Shown here: in pieces, positions 57,003 to 64,000 of the stretch | How positions within the stretch are numbered: position 1 is the stretch's first letter | How the letters are laid out: each line of letters opens with the position of its first letter | Origin: WTGU01 sp965200925 | Lineage (GTDB): Bacteria; Pseudomonadota; Alphaproteobacteria; UBA828 | Direction of reading: 5' to 3' | Assembly (NCBI GenBank): GCA_965200925.1 | Contig: OZ241738.1 | Location: forward strand, 2,976,001-3,040,000 | Length of the DNA: 64,000 bases | Position numbers and translations under genes: made by a program | Notes under the pieces: generated by a model | Database searches by the model: none | Seen by the model: only the letters and a program-made list of their open reading frames with translations | What the model was told of the DNA's origin: nothing

Positions 57003-58307
57003 CTACCTCTCCGACGACCATGCTCTCACGACCTCGAACAGCGCGTCCGTCAACCGCGCCAAGTCGGCGTCATCGATGGTGAGCGCCGGGGTGAGATAGA
57101 CCACGTCGGCGAAGGGGCGGATCCACACGCCCGCCTCGACGAAGCGCGCCTTGAGCCAGTCGTTGCGGCTCCCGTCTTCGAGCTGCACCACCCCGATGGC
57201 GCCTTTCGCGCGCACGTCGACCACGCCCGGCAGGGCGCGCGCCGGTGCCAGCCCGGCGGCGAGGCGCGCCTCGATGCGCCGGGCCTGGGCGAGGCGCGGC
57301 TCCCGCTCGAACAGGTCGAGCGAGGCGTTGGCGGCGGCGCAGGCCAGCGGGTTCGCCATGTAGGTCGGGCCGTGCATGAGCGCGGCGTCCTCTCGCTCGG
57401 CGAGGAAGGCCTCGAACACCGCGCCGCTGGCGACGGTCGCCGCGAGCGCCAGAGTGCCCCCCGTCAGCGCCTTCGACAGGGTGACGATGTCCGGCACCAC
57501 GCCGGCCTGCTCGCAGGCGAAGAGCGTGCCGGTGCGGCCGAAGCCGGTCATGATCTCGTCGGCGATCAGCAACAGGCCGTAGCGGTCGCAGGCCGCGCGG
57601 ACGGTGCGCAGCGTCTCCGGCTCGTGGAAGCGCATCCCGCCGGCGCCCTGGACCAGCGGCTCGATGATCACCGCGGCGCAGCCCTCGCCCTCGCGGGAGA
57701 GCAGGTCGTCGAAGGCGGCGGCGCCGGCCTCGCCGCGCGGCAGCGGAACGACGTGCTGTGCCGGCAGCACGCCGGCGAACAGCCGGTGCATCCCCTCCTC
57801 CGGGTCGCACACCGACATCGCGGCGAAGGTGTCGCCGTGATAGGCGCCGTGGAAGGCGACGAAACGATGGCGCCCGCGCACCCCGCGGTTGAGCCAGTAT
57901 TGCACCGCCATCTTCAGCGCAACCTCCACCGCCACCGAGCCCGATTCCGAGAAGAACACCCGGTCGAGCGGGTCGGGGAGAAGGGCGGCGAGGCGGGCCG
58001 CGAGCCGTAGCGCCGGCTCGTTCGCCAAGCCGCCGAACATGACGTGCGGCATCCGGGCGAGCTGCTCGGCGACGGCGGCGCGGATGTGAGGGTGGTTGTA
58101 GCCGTGGCAGGCGGTCCACCAGGAGGCGATGCCGTCGATCAACACCCGCCCGTCCGCGAGGGTGAGGCGCACGCCGTCCGTCGCCGCCACCGGCAGGGGC
58201 GGGGCCGCCCTCGCCATCTGGGTATAAGGCAGCCAGACATGCGCCATGCCCTCGGCGAGCCAGGCCGGCGGTGCGGCGGGCGGCGAGGCTCCCTCCTGGC
58301 GGGCCAC
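57003..58307 (-). CDS. bioA: Adenosylmethionine-8-amino-7-oxononanoate aminotransferase
   Basis: A 434-residue class III aminotransferase. BioA-specific blocks are HVWLPYTQM near the N-terminus, GIASWWTACHGYNHPHI, FSESGSVAVEVALKMA and AFHGAYHGDTFAAMSVCDP. The PLP Lys is in TLSKALTGGTLALAATV, and LIADEIMTGFGRTGTLFACE binds the cofactor. It converts KAPA to DAPA with S-adenosylmethionine as amino donor in biotin synthesis. It starts 15 bases after bioB. bioF and bioD are not in this window. Confidence 0.94.
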   Translation of the reverse strand: MARQEGASPPAAPPAWLAEGMAHVWLPYTQMARAAPPLPVAATDGVRLTLADGRVLIDGIASWWTACHGYNHPHIRAAVAEQLARMPHVMFGGLANEPALRLAARLAALLPDPLDRVFFSESGSVAVEVALKMAVQYWLNRGVRGRHRFVAFHGAYHGDTFAAMSVCDPEEGMHRLFAGVLPAQHVVPLPRGEAGAAAFDDLLSREGEGCAAVIIEPLVQGAGGMRFHEPETLRTVRAACDRYGLLLIADEIMTGFGRTGTLFACEQAGVVPDIVTLSKALTGGTLALAATVASGAVFEAFLAEREDAALMHGPTYMANPLACAAANASLDLFEREPRLAQARRIEARLAAGLAPARALPGVVDVRAKGAIGVVQLEDGSRNDWLKARFVEAGVWIRPFADVVYLTPALTIDDADLARLTDALFEVVRAWSSER

Positions 58308-58322
58308 GGCGGGCCGCCGCCG

Positions 58323-59315
58323 TCAGGGCCGCATCGGCTCGATGCCGAGGCGGGCGAAGAGGGCGGCGTCGCGTTCGCGAGAGGGGTTGCCGGTCGTGAG
58401 CAGTTCAGGGCCCACGAACACCGAATTGGCGCCGGCGAGGAAGGCCAGCGCCTGCATCTCGTCCGACATCCCCTCGCGCCCGGCCGACAGCCTGACGACG
58501 GAGCGCGGCATGGCGATCCGCGCCGCCGCCACCGTGCGCACGAATTCCAGCGGGTCCAGCGCCGCCGTGCCGTTGAGCGGCGTGCCTTCGACCTGCACGA
58601 GCAGGTTGATCGGCACGCTCTCCGGATGGACCGGCAGGCGCGCCAGGGTGGCGATCATCGCCGCCCGGTCGCGCCGCCCCTCGCCCATGCCGACGATGCC
58701 GCCGCAGCAGACGTGGATTCCGGCGTCCCGGACGCGGCCCAGGGTCTCCAGCCGGTCGCGGTAGGTGCGGGTGGTGATGATCTCGCCGTAGAACGCCTCC
58801 GAGGTGTCGAGATTATGGTTGTAATAGTCGAGGCCGGCCTCGGCGAGGCGCTGCGCCTGGGGCGCGCTCAACATGCCGAGCGTGGCGCAGGTCTCCATCC
58901 CCAGGGCCTTGACCCCGGCGACCATGGCGCACACCCGGTCGAGATCGCGGTCCTTGGGGCTGCGCCAGGCGGCGCCCATGCAGTAGCGGGTGGCGCCGGC
59001 GTCGCGCGCCCGCGCGGCTTCGGCCAGCACGGCGTCCACGGGCATCAGCTTCCCGGCCTCGATCCCGGCGTCGTAACGGGCGCTCTGCGGGCAGTAGGCG
59101 CAGTCCTCAGGGCAACCGCCGGTCTTGATGCTCAACAGGGTCGACGTCTGCACCCGGTTGGCGTCGAAATGACGCCGGTGCACCGTCTGCGCGCGGAAGA
59201 TCAGGTCGGCGAAGGGCAGCGCCAGCAGCGCCTCCACCTCCGCCGCCGACCAGTCGTGCCTGACCGCGCCCGCCGGCGGCGGCGCTTCCGCGCCGATGGT
59301 CGCAACCCCTTCCAT
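58323..59315 (-). CDS. bioB: Biotin synthase
   Basis: A 330-residue radical SAM enzyme. The [4Fe-4S] motif is KTGGCPEDCAYCPQSARY (CxxxCxxC), followed by YCMGAAWRSPKDRD, CATLGMLSAPQAQRLAEAGLDYYNHNLDTS (core NHNLDTS) and GIVGMGEGRRDR. The conserved residues that hold the sacrificial [2Fe-2S] cluster lie in RLSAGREGMSDEMQAL. It inserts sulfur into dethiobiotin. The ATG at 59315 gives the family length. It leads a bioB-bioA unit; the window also encodes a biotin-dependent carrier at 0.8 kb. Confidence 0.96.
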   Translation of the reverse strand: MEGVATIGAEAPPPAGAVRHDWSAAEVEALLALPFADLIFRAQTVHRRHFDANRVQTSTLLSIKTGGCPEDCAYCPQSARYDAGIEAGKLMPVDAVLAEAARARDAGATRYCMGAAWRSPKDRDLDRVCAMVAGVKALGMETCATLGMLSAPQAQRLAEAGLDYYNHNLDTSEAFYGEIITTRTYRDRLETLGRVRDAGIHVCCGGIVGMGEGRRDRAAMIATLARLPVHPESVPINLLVQVEGTPLNGTAALDPLEFVRTVAAARIAMPRSVVRLSAGREGMSDEMQALAFLAGANSVFVGPELLTTGNPSRERDAALFARLGIEPMRP

Positions 59316-59462
59316 GACGCACCGCCCCTCGCTGCCAGCACCCGGCGCAGGATAGGCGCGCGCGCCTGCCGGTCAAGTGAAGCGCGCGCGCGGCGCGCGA
59401 TGTGGATAGTGGTCGGTGGGGGGCGCCCGCACGCGCGCGGTGCGCCGTGCGGGCGACGCGCG

Positions 59463-59933
59463 TCAGGGCTCCCGCATGTGGTGGTCGTCGCTTCCGGCCT
59501 CGACCGCGAAGGTGGTGGCGATCTCGCCCGCCCGCTCGAAGACGAAGACGATGGGGTGCGTTTCCTCGGCCATCGGCGTCGTCTTCAGGTCCACGAGCAT
59601 CAGATGGAGGCCGCCGGGTTCGAACGCCGCCGCGCCGCCCGCCGGGATCGTGACGCCCTCGACCTTCGCCATGCGGTGGATGCCGTCCGTCATCGTGCTC
59701 CGGTGGAGTTCGACCCGCCGGGCGATCGGGGTACGGGCGGCGATGAGGCGGTCCGCGCCCGCGCCCTCGTTGACGATACGGACATAGACCACGCCGTTGT
59801 GCCCCTTGGGTGCCGGGCGTGACCAGGGGTGCTGGAGCACGATGTCGCCGGCCTTCTCCTCGTGCGCCGCTGCCGGTGCCGCCGCGGCCAGCGCCAGGAG
59901 CAGGGCGGGAACGACGCCTCTCCGCCGGCTCAT
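59463..59933 (-). CDS. Copper chaperone PCu(A)C-domain protein
   Basis: A 156-residue periplasmic protein from ATG 59933. A signal peptide (VVPALLLALAAAAPAAAHEE) precedes the PCuAC cupredoxin-like domain. The Cu(I) ligands follow the H-M-x(n)-M...HxM pattern: VELHRSTMTDGIHRM and, about 25 residues later, GGLHLMLVDL. PCuAC delivers copper to the CuA site of cytochrome c oxidase. The His-rich tail (SDDHHMREP) may bind extra metal. It is the third gene of a probable operon after an S41-like protein (22-base gap) and a YVTN propeller protein. Confidence 0.88.
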   Translation of the reverse strand: MSRRRGVVPALLLALAAAAPAAAHEEKAGDIVLQHPWSRPAPKGHNGVVYVRIVNEGAGADRLIAARTPIARRVELHRSTMTDGIHRMAKVEGVTIPAGGAAAFEPGGLHLMLVDLKTTPMAEETHPIVFVFERAGEIATTFAVEAGSDDHHMREP

Positions 59934-59955
59934 GCGCGCGCTCCCTGCCACCCCG

Positions 59956-60771
59956 TCATTCCCCGTCTCCGGGCGTCGGGACATCGGGGACGAGGCCGCC
60001 GGCGAGGGTCTCGCCGGGCACTTCGATGCGCCCGGCCGGCACCGAAAGGCGCCAGTCGTGATCCACCGGGATCAGCCGCGCGAGGCGGTCCTTGCCGCGG
60101 CTGCGCGCGCCGACGAGGCGGGCGCCGGCGTGGCGGCGCAGCAGGGCCGCCAGCACCTCGGCGCTGCTCGCGGTGCGCGGCCCGATCAACACCTCCAGCG
60201 CGGCGGTCTCGACGGCGCGCAGCGGCGGCGGCAACGCCACGGCGGTGATGCCGGCGCGCCCGGAGACGCGAATCGCGGCGGCCCGGGGGCCGGTGAAGAG
60301 ACTCGCAACCCGCGTCATGCGGTCGAAGTCGCCGCCGGCGTTGGCGCGCAGGTCGAGCGCGAGCCGCGGCGTCCCTCCCCCGGCGGCGACGGCGTCGGCG
60401 ACCTCGCGGTCGGCCTTGCGGCCGAAGCGGTCGAGCGCGACGACGAGGGCGCCGTCGGCCCGCAGCGAAGCGGCGCCGACGGAGGGGACGGTACGCGCCC
60501 GCCTGATCGAATCGGCATCCGGGTGCGCCACCCGGACGAAGCGGGCGCCGGGCAGATGCGCCGCGAGCAGCGCGGCGGCACAGCGCGCCTCGGCCGCCGG
60601 GCAGTGCGCGCCGATGCGCCGTTCGAGCGCCGCGGGCAGGGCGGCGTGGCGGGCGACGGCGCCCAGCAGGCGGTCGCGCGGCGCCTCGGCCGCCGCCGGC
60701 CCGAAAGCGCCCGCCGCCGCGGCGAGCGTCGCCGCGGCGAGCATCGCGACGGCCGCCGGGGCGGCGCGCAT
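59956..60771 (-). CDS. Secreted S41-peptidase-like protein
   Basis: A 271-residue protein with an N-terminal signal peptide (MLAAATLAAAAGAFGPAAAEA). The mature part resembles the catalytic domain of C-terminal processing peptidases (S41/tail-specific protease fold): LALDLRANAGGDFDRMTRVA, LIGPRTASSAEVLAALLRRH with the candidate nucleophile Ser and GARSRGKDRLARLI with the candidate Lys. RIEVPGETLAGGLVPDVP is the typical final block. It lacks a PDZ domain and is short for the family, so it may be a pared-down protease or a binding protein. It lies between a propeller protein and a copper chaperone, 14 and 22 bases apart. Confidence 0.72.
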   Translation of the reverse strand: MRAAPAAVAMLAAATLAAAAGAFGPAAAEAPRDRLLGAVARHAALPAALERRIGAHCPAAEARCAAALLAAHLPGARFVRVAHPDADSIRRARTVPSVGAASLRADGALVVALDRFGRKADREVADAVAAGGGTPRLALDLRANAGGDFDRMTRVASLFTGPRAAAIRVSGRAGITAVALPPPLRAVETAALEVLIGPRTASSAEVLAALLRRHAGARLVGARSRGKDRLARLIPVDHDWRLSVPAGRIEVPGETLAGGLVPDVPTPGDGE

Positions 60772-60785
60772 CGCCGGCGGCGCGG

Positions 60786-61943
60786 TCAGTGACAGTAGTT
60801 GACCGCCCCCACGATGTGGGTACCCCAGGGTTCGGCACCCACGCCGTCGATCGTCGCGACGACCGCCCGCGCATGCACGTCGATCACGGCGACCGTGTCC
60901 GCGTCGCCGAGCGCCACGTAGAGCTTGGTCCCGTCCGGCGTGACGACGCCGGTTTCGGGCGTGCCCGGCAGGGCGATCTCGCCGGCCACGCGCATGGTCG
61001 TGAGGTCGAGGATCACCGCCTTGTCGTCGCCCCGGCTGATCACGTAGGCGAGCGAGTCGAACCAGCCGGCGTTGACTCCCGTCATGTCGGCGGCGCCGGG
61101 CAGGCGGGCGATCTCTTCCAGGGTTTCCGTCGACACCACCGAGATGGTCTCGTCGCCGTTGTTGGGGACGATCATGTAGCGGCCGTCCGTGGTGGTGAAG
61201 GCGCGCCAGGGCATGTCCCCCAGCGCCAGGGTCTTGACGGTGCGCCCCGACGCGAGATCGATCACCGCCATCCGGTCGCCCTCGCCGTAGGCCGCGAAGC
61301 CGAGGCGCCCGTCCGGCGTCGCGGTGACGTCGACGATGCCCTGATAGGCGCCGCCGTCCTGGCCCAGGGCGGCGAGCGCGCGGTCAGGCCCCACGGGGAT
61401 CTCGTCCACCACCACGCCCCGCGCCACGTCGATGGTGCTGACGAAGCTCGCGCCGAGATTGCCGATGTAGAGGCGCGCGCCGGAGGGGTCGAAGGTCATG
61501 TTGTGGGGCTCGTGCAGGCCGTCGATCCGCGCGATCTCGCGCTCCTCCCTGAGCGAAACCAGGGAGACGGTGCCTTCGCCGATATTGCCGACCGCGAGGA
61601 TTTCGCCCGACGGGTCGATCGCCATGTGCTCCGGCGTATGGCCGAGCGGGATCGTCGCGGTGGTGGCCAGGGACCGGAGATCGATCACCGAGAGGGTGTG
61701 GTCGCCGGTGTTGCTCGCGACCATCTTCATGTGGGCCGCGGAGACCGCCACCTGGTGCGGCACCGCGCCGACCGGGACATGGGCGATCACCCGGTCCACC
61801 CGGGTGTCGATGATGGCCACGTCGGCCGAGGCCCTGTTGGGCACGAACACGTAGTGCGAGAGGTCGTCCAGCGCCAGCGCGCCCGGCCCCGTCAGCACCA
61901 GCGCGGTCAGCGCGCCGAGGCCGGCGGACAACAGCGTCCTCAT
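60786..61943 (-). CDS. Secreted YVTN/YncE-type beta-propeller protein
   Basis: A 385-residue protein from ATG 61943, which follows GGAGGAGGG. The signal peptide (LLSAGLGALTALVLTGPGALA) is followed by seven YVTN-type blades: HYVFVPNRASADVAIIDTR, KMVASNTGDHTLSVIDLRS, ILAVGNIGEGTVSLVSL, RLYIGNLGASFVSTIDV and similar. Such propellers occur with c-type cytochrome and PQQ-alcohol dehydrogenase systems as scaffolds, and it ends in GAVNYCH. It heads a three-gene unit with the S41-like protein and PCu(A)C chaperone, suggesting a periplasmic metal or redox role. Confidence 0.83.
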   Translation of the reverse strand: MRTLLSAGLGALTALVLTGPGALALDDLSHYVFVPNRASADVAIIDTRVDRVIAHVPVGAVPHQVAVSAAHMKMVASNTGDHTLSVIDLRSLATTATIPLGHTPEHMAIDPSGEILAVGNIGEGTVSLVSLREEREIARIDGLHEPHNMTFDPSGARLYIGNLGASFVSTIDVARGVVVDEIPVGPDRALAALGQDGGAYQGIVDVTATPDGRLGFAAYGEGDRMAVIDLASGRTVKTLALGDMPWRAFTTTDGRYMIVPNNGDETISVVSTETLEEIARLPGAADMTGVNAGWFDSLAYVISRGDDKAVILDLTTMRVAGEIALPGTPETGVVTPDGTKLYVALGDADTVAVIDVHARAVVATIDGVGAEPWGTHIVGAVNYCH

Positions 61944-62092
61944 TCCGTCCCTCCTCCTGATCGGCATCACGCCGCCGCCGGCGGCGCCGCGCCATGTTAG
62001 CCCCATTCCCGTCCGCGTCCTACCCGTGCGCGGCCCTTGATCCGCCGTCCGGACGGGCCATGATGGGCGCGGCCGGGAGCGCGAGTCACGAG

Positions 62093-63520
62093 ATGCCCTC
62101 ATCCAGGACGCCCACGCCGCCGCCGGCGGCCGGTGCGGACGCGCCGAACCGCATGTGGGGCGGGCGCTTCGAGTCGCCGCCCGACGAGCGGCTTGCCGCC
62201 ATCAACGCCTCGATCGATTTCGACCGGCGCCTCTACGCCGAGGACATCGAGGGCTCCCTCGCCCACGCCGCCATGCTGGCCGCGCAAGGCATCGTCGCCC
62301 CGGCCGACGGCGCGGCGCTCAGCGAAGGGCTGCGGCGGGTGAAGGCGGAGATCGAAGCCGGGACCTTCCCCTTCGACCGCGCCCTCGAGGACATCCACAT
62401 GAACGTCGAGGCGCGGCTGGGCGCCCTGATCGGCCCGGTGGCCGGCCGCCTGCACACCGCCCGCTCGCGCAACGACCAGGTGGCCACCGACCTCAGGCTG
62501 TGGCTGCGCAAGGCCCTGGACCGCGCCGACGCCGCCTGCCGCGCCCTCCAGGCGGCGCTGATCGACCGGGCCGCCCAGCACGCCGCGACCGTGATGCCGG
62601 GCTTCACCCATCTCCAGACGGCCCAGCCGGTCTCCTTCGGCCATCACCTGCTCGCCTATGTGGAGATGATCGGGCGCGACCGCGGGCGCTTCGCCGACTG
62701 CCGGCGCCGGCTTAACGAATCGCCGCTCGGCGCGGCCGCCCTCGCCGGGACCTCCTTCCCCATCGACCGCGCCATGACCGCCCGCGCGCTGGGCTTCGAC
62801 CGGCCGGCGGCCAATTCGATCGACGCCGTCTCCGACCGCGACTTCGTGATCGAGGCGCTGGCGGCGGCGGCGCTGACCGCCATGCACCTCTCGCGCCTGG
62901 CCGAGGAGACGATCCTCTGGGCGAGCGCGCAATTCGGTTTCGTCGTCCTCTCCGACCGCTTCTCGACCGGCAGCTCGATCATGCCGCAGAAGCGCAACCC
63001 CGACGCGGCCGAGCTGGTGCGCGGCAAGACGGGGCGCGTGACCGGCGCCCTGGTCGCGCTGCTGACCACGATGAAGGGCCTCCCCCTGGCCTATGCGAAG
63101 GACATGCAGGAGGACAAGGAACCCCTGTTCGACGCCTTCGATTCCCTCGATCTGTGCCTGGCCGCGACCGCCGGCATGGTCCGCGACATGACGGTGAACG
63201 AGGCGGCGATGGCGCGCGCGGCCGAAGCCGGCCATGCCACGGCCACCGATCTCGCGGACTGGCTGGTGCAGGCCGCCGGGTTGACCTTCCGCGAGGCCCA
63301 TGCCGTCACGGGCCGGGCGGTGCGGTGCGCCGAGGAGCGGGGCTGCGCCCTGAAGGACCTGCCGCCCGCCGCGCTGCGGGCGATCGAGCCCCGCATCGGC
63401 GAAGACGCGCTGGCGCTGCTCGATCCGGCCGCCGCCCTCGCCCGGCGCGCCAGCGAGGGCGGCACGGCACCTGCCCAGGTCGCCCGGCAGGTCGCCCTCG
63501 CCCGCGAGCGTTTTCTCTAG
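62093..63520 (+). CDS. argH: Argininosuccinate lyase
   Basis: A 475-residue lyase from ATG 62093. The conserved start is NRMWGGRFESPPDERLAAIN, followed by EDIHMNVEARL, HTARSRNDQVATDLRLWLR, MPGFTHLQTAQPVSFGHHLLAY and the fumarase/aspartase signature GSSIMPQKRNPDAAELVRG with the catalytic Ser loop. It splits argininosuccinate into arginine and fumarate. Upstream ATGs at 61994-62063 would add a low-complexity leader and are less likely. It is divergent from the propeller gene and 26 bases upstream of lptM. Confidence 0.94.
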   Translation: MPSSRTPTPPPAAGADAPNRMWGGRFESPPDERLAAINASIDFDRRLYAEDIEGSLAHAAMLAAQGIVAPADGAALSEGLRRVKAEIEAGTFPFDRALEDIHMNVEARLGALIGPVAGRLHTARSRNDQVATDLRLWLRKALDRADAACRALQAALIDRAAQHAATVMPGFTHLQTAQPVSFGHHLLAYVEMIGRDRGRFADCRRRLNESPLGAAALAGTSFPIDRAMTARALGFDRPAANSIDAVSDRDFVIEALAAAALTAMHLSRLAEETILWASAQFGFVVLSDRFSTGSSIMPQKRNPDAAELVRGKTGRVTGALVALLTTMKGLPLAYAKDMQEDKEPLFDAFDSLDLCLAATAGMVRDMTVNEAAMARAAEAGHATATDLADWLVQAAGLTFREAHAVTGRAVRCAEERGCALKDLPPAALRAIEPRIGEDALALLDPAAALARRASEGGTAPAQVARQVALARERFL

Positions 63521-63546
63521 CGGCGCCGGGGAGCGGCTGGAGGACC

Positions 63547-63681
63547 ATGCTGCGCAAGCTCAGCCTGCTGCTGACCATCGCGGCGGCGCTCGGCCTGATC
63601 GCCGCCCTGGCCAGCTGCGGCGTGCGGGGGCCGCTCGAGCCGCCCCCCGCCGAGGCGGCCGCCCGGTCGCCGCCGGCCTGA
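63547..63681 (+). CDS. lptM: LPS-assembly lipoprotein LptM (YifL-like)
   Basis: A 44-residue lipoprotein between argH and lysA, the usual place for this gene. The signal segment (KLSLLLTIAAALGLIAAL) ends in the lipobox LASC with Cys at residue 24, followed by GVRGPLEPPP, the conserved CGxxGPLxPP motif. LptM helps the LptD barrel mature together with LptE at the outer membrane. GGAGGACC precedes the ATG. It ends ten bases before the GTG of lysA. Confidence 0.88.
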   Translation: MLRKLSLLLTIAAALGLIAALASCGVRGPLEPPPAEAAARSPPA

Positions 63682-63691
63682 CGCGCCCGCC

Positions 63692-64000
63692 GTGGGCGCC
63701 TTCGCCTACCGGGAAGAGAACGGCCGCCGCGTCCTCCATGCCGAGGACGTGCCGTTGCCCGCGCTCGCATCGCGCTTCGGCACGCCGACCTATTGCTACG
63801 CGGAGTCCGTCCTCGGCGCGCGTTACCGGGCGCTGGCGGCGGCGGCACCGCGCGTGCGCATCCATTATTCGATCAAGGCCAACGACGCGCGCGCGGTGAT
63901 CCGCACCTTCGCCGGCCTCGGCGCCGGGGCCGACGTCGTCTCCGGCGGCGAGCTCGCCCGCGCGCTGGCCGCCGGCATGGCGCCGGCGCGGCTGGTCTTC
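63692..64000 (+). CDS. lysA: Diaminopimelate decarboxylase, 5' part (cut by window)
   Basis: The first 103 codons of LysA, starting at GTG 63692 and running off the window. GAFAYREENGRRVLHAEDVP is the typical start, TPTYCYAESVL begins the barrel, HYSIKAND carries the PLP-binding Lys (about residue 60) and GLGAGADVVSGGELARAL follows. It decarboxylates meso-diaminopimelate to lysine. Its place after argH-lptM is conserved in proteobacteria. Confidence 0.92.
   Translation, partial: MGAFAYREENGRRVLHAEDVPLPALASRFGTPTYCYAESVLGARYRALAAAAPRVRIHYSIKANDARAVIRTFAGLGAGADVVSGGELARALAAGMAPARLVF

Noticed and set aside
1..64000. CRISPR arrays, rRNA and tRNA genes
   Set aside because: No regularly spaced short repeats, no rRNA-like conserved blocks and no convincing cloverleaf with a GTTCGAATC-type arm were found by eye; a covariance-model scan would be decisive.

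Overview
The window is 64 kb of very GC-rich, densely packed bacterial chromosome. It most resembles an alphaproteobacterium, perhaps Rhodospirillales-like. Pointers are a plant/alphaproteobacterial-type GshA, the order glnB-glnA, a TPR protein-bamB-der block, the trio argH-lptM-lysA, an arginyl-tRNA-protein transferase (Bpt), a hopanoid-associated glycosyltransferase (HpnB) and a TRAP transporter. The species cannot be fixed from sequence alone. No rRNA, tRNA or CRISPR array was recognised. The first gene (carboxyltransferase) and the last (lysA) are cut by the window edges.

Layout. 0-7.6 kb: catabolic genes on the plus strand, namely the end of a split urea-carboxylase/oxoprolinase-type carboxylase with its biotin carrier, a DadA-like oxidase, HpnB, a three-subunit opine/cyanide-type FAD dehydrogenase and an LLM flavin enzyme. 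7.6-16 kb: aminotransferase, gshA, rsmE, then divergent ubiA, a STAS protein, an Amt ammonium transporter, nnr and a methyltransferase. 16-22.5 kb: amidase, FIST sensor, an APH-type kinase beside what looks like an internally deleted aminotransferase, a ribokinase-like kinase, a VOC protein and a second LLM enzyme. 22.6-26.4 kb: nitrogen operon glnB-glnA-two small membrane proteins-argG. 26.5-35.3 kb: membrane glycosyltransferases, including two tandem TMTC-like proteins that share a 1005-bp identical core. 35.4-39 kb: etfBA, 3-hydroxyacyl-CoA dehydrogenase, a DUF962 protein and a thioredoxin-like protein. 39.1-42.5 kb: TPR protein-bamB-der. 42.8-52.6 kb: a lipoprotein, a secreted protein with an acyl-CoA ligase, xseA, purD, bpt and a TRAP operon. 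57-64 kb: bioB-bioA, a propeller/S41/PCuAC operon, argH, lptM and lysA.

The unusual part is 52.6-57.0 kb, an AT-richer accessory island between the TRAP operon and bioA. It originally held a two-gene defence-type operon, a DUF262 (GmrSD-N-like) protein followed by a RiboL-PSP-HEPN-like protein. A 2464-bp IS1595/ISXO2-type element has inserted into the 3' end of the DUF262 gene. An 8-bp target duplication is visible, and removing the element plus one duplicate restores the reading frame exactly. The element carries a passenger gene overlapping its transposase stop, a beta-class DNA methyltransferase with a C-terminal Mrr/PD-(D/E)XK-like domain. The transposase frame breaks at a run of 16 C, and the HEPN gene frame breaks at a run of 5 A just before its catalytic motif. 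A mobile element carrying a one-protein restriction-modification candidate has therefore landed in, and probably inactivated, another defence locus.
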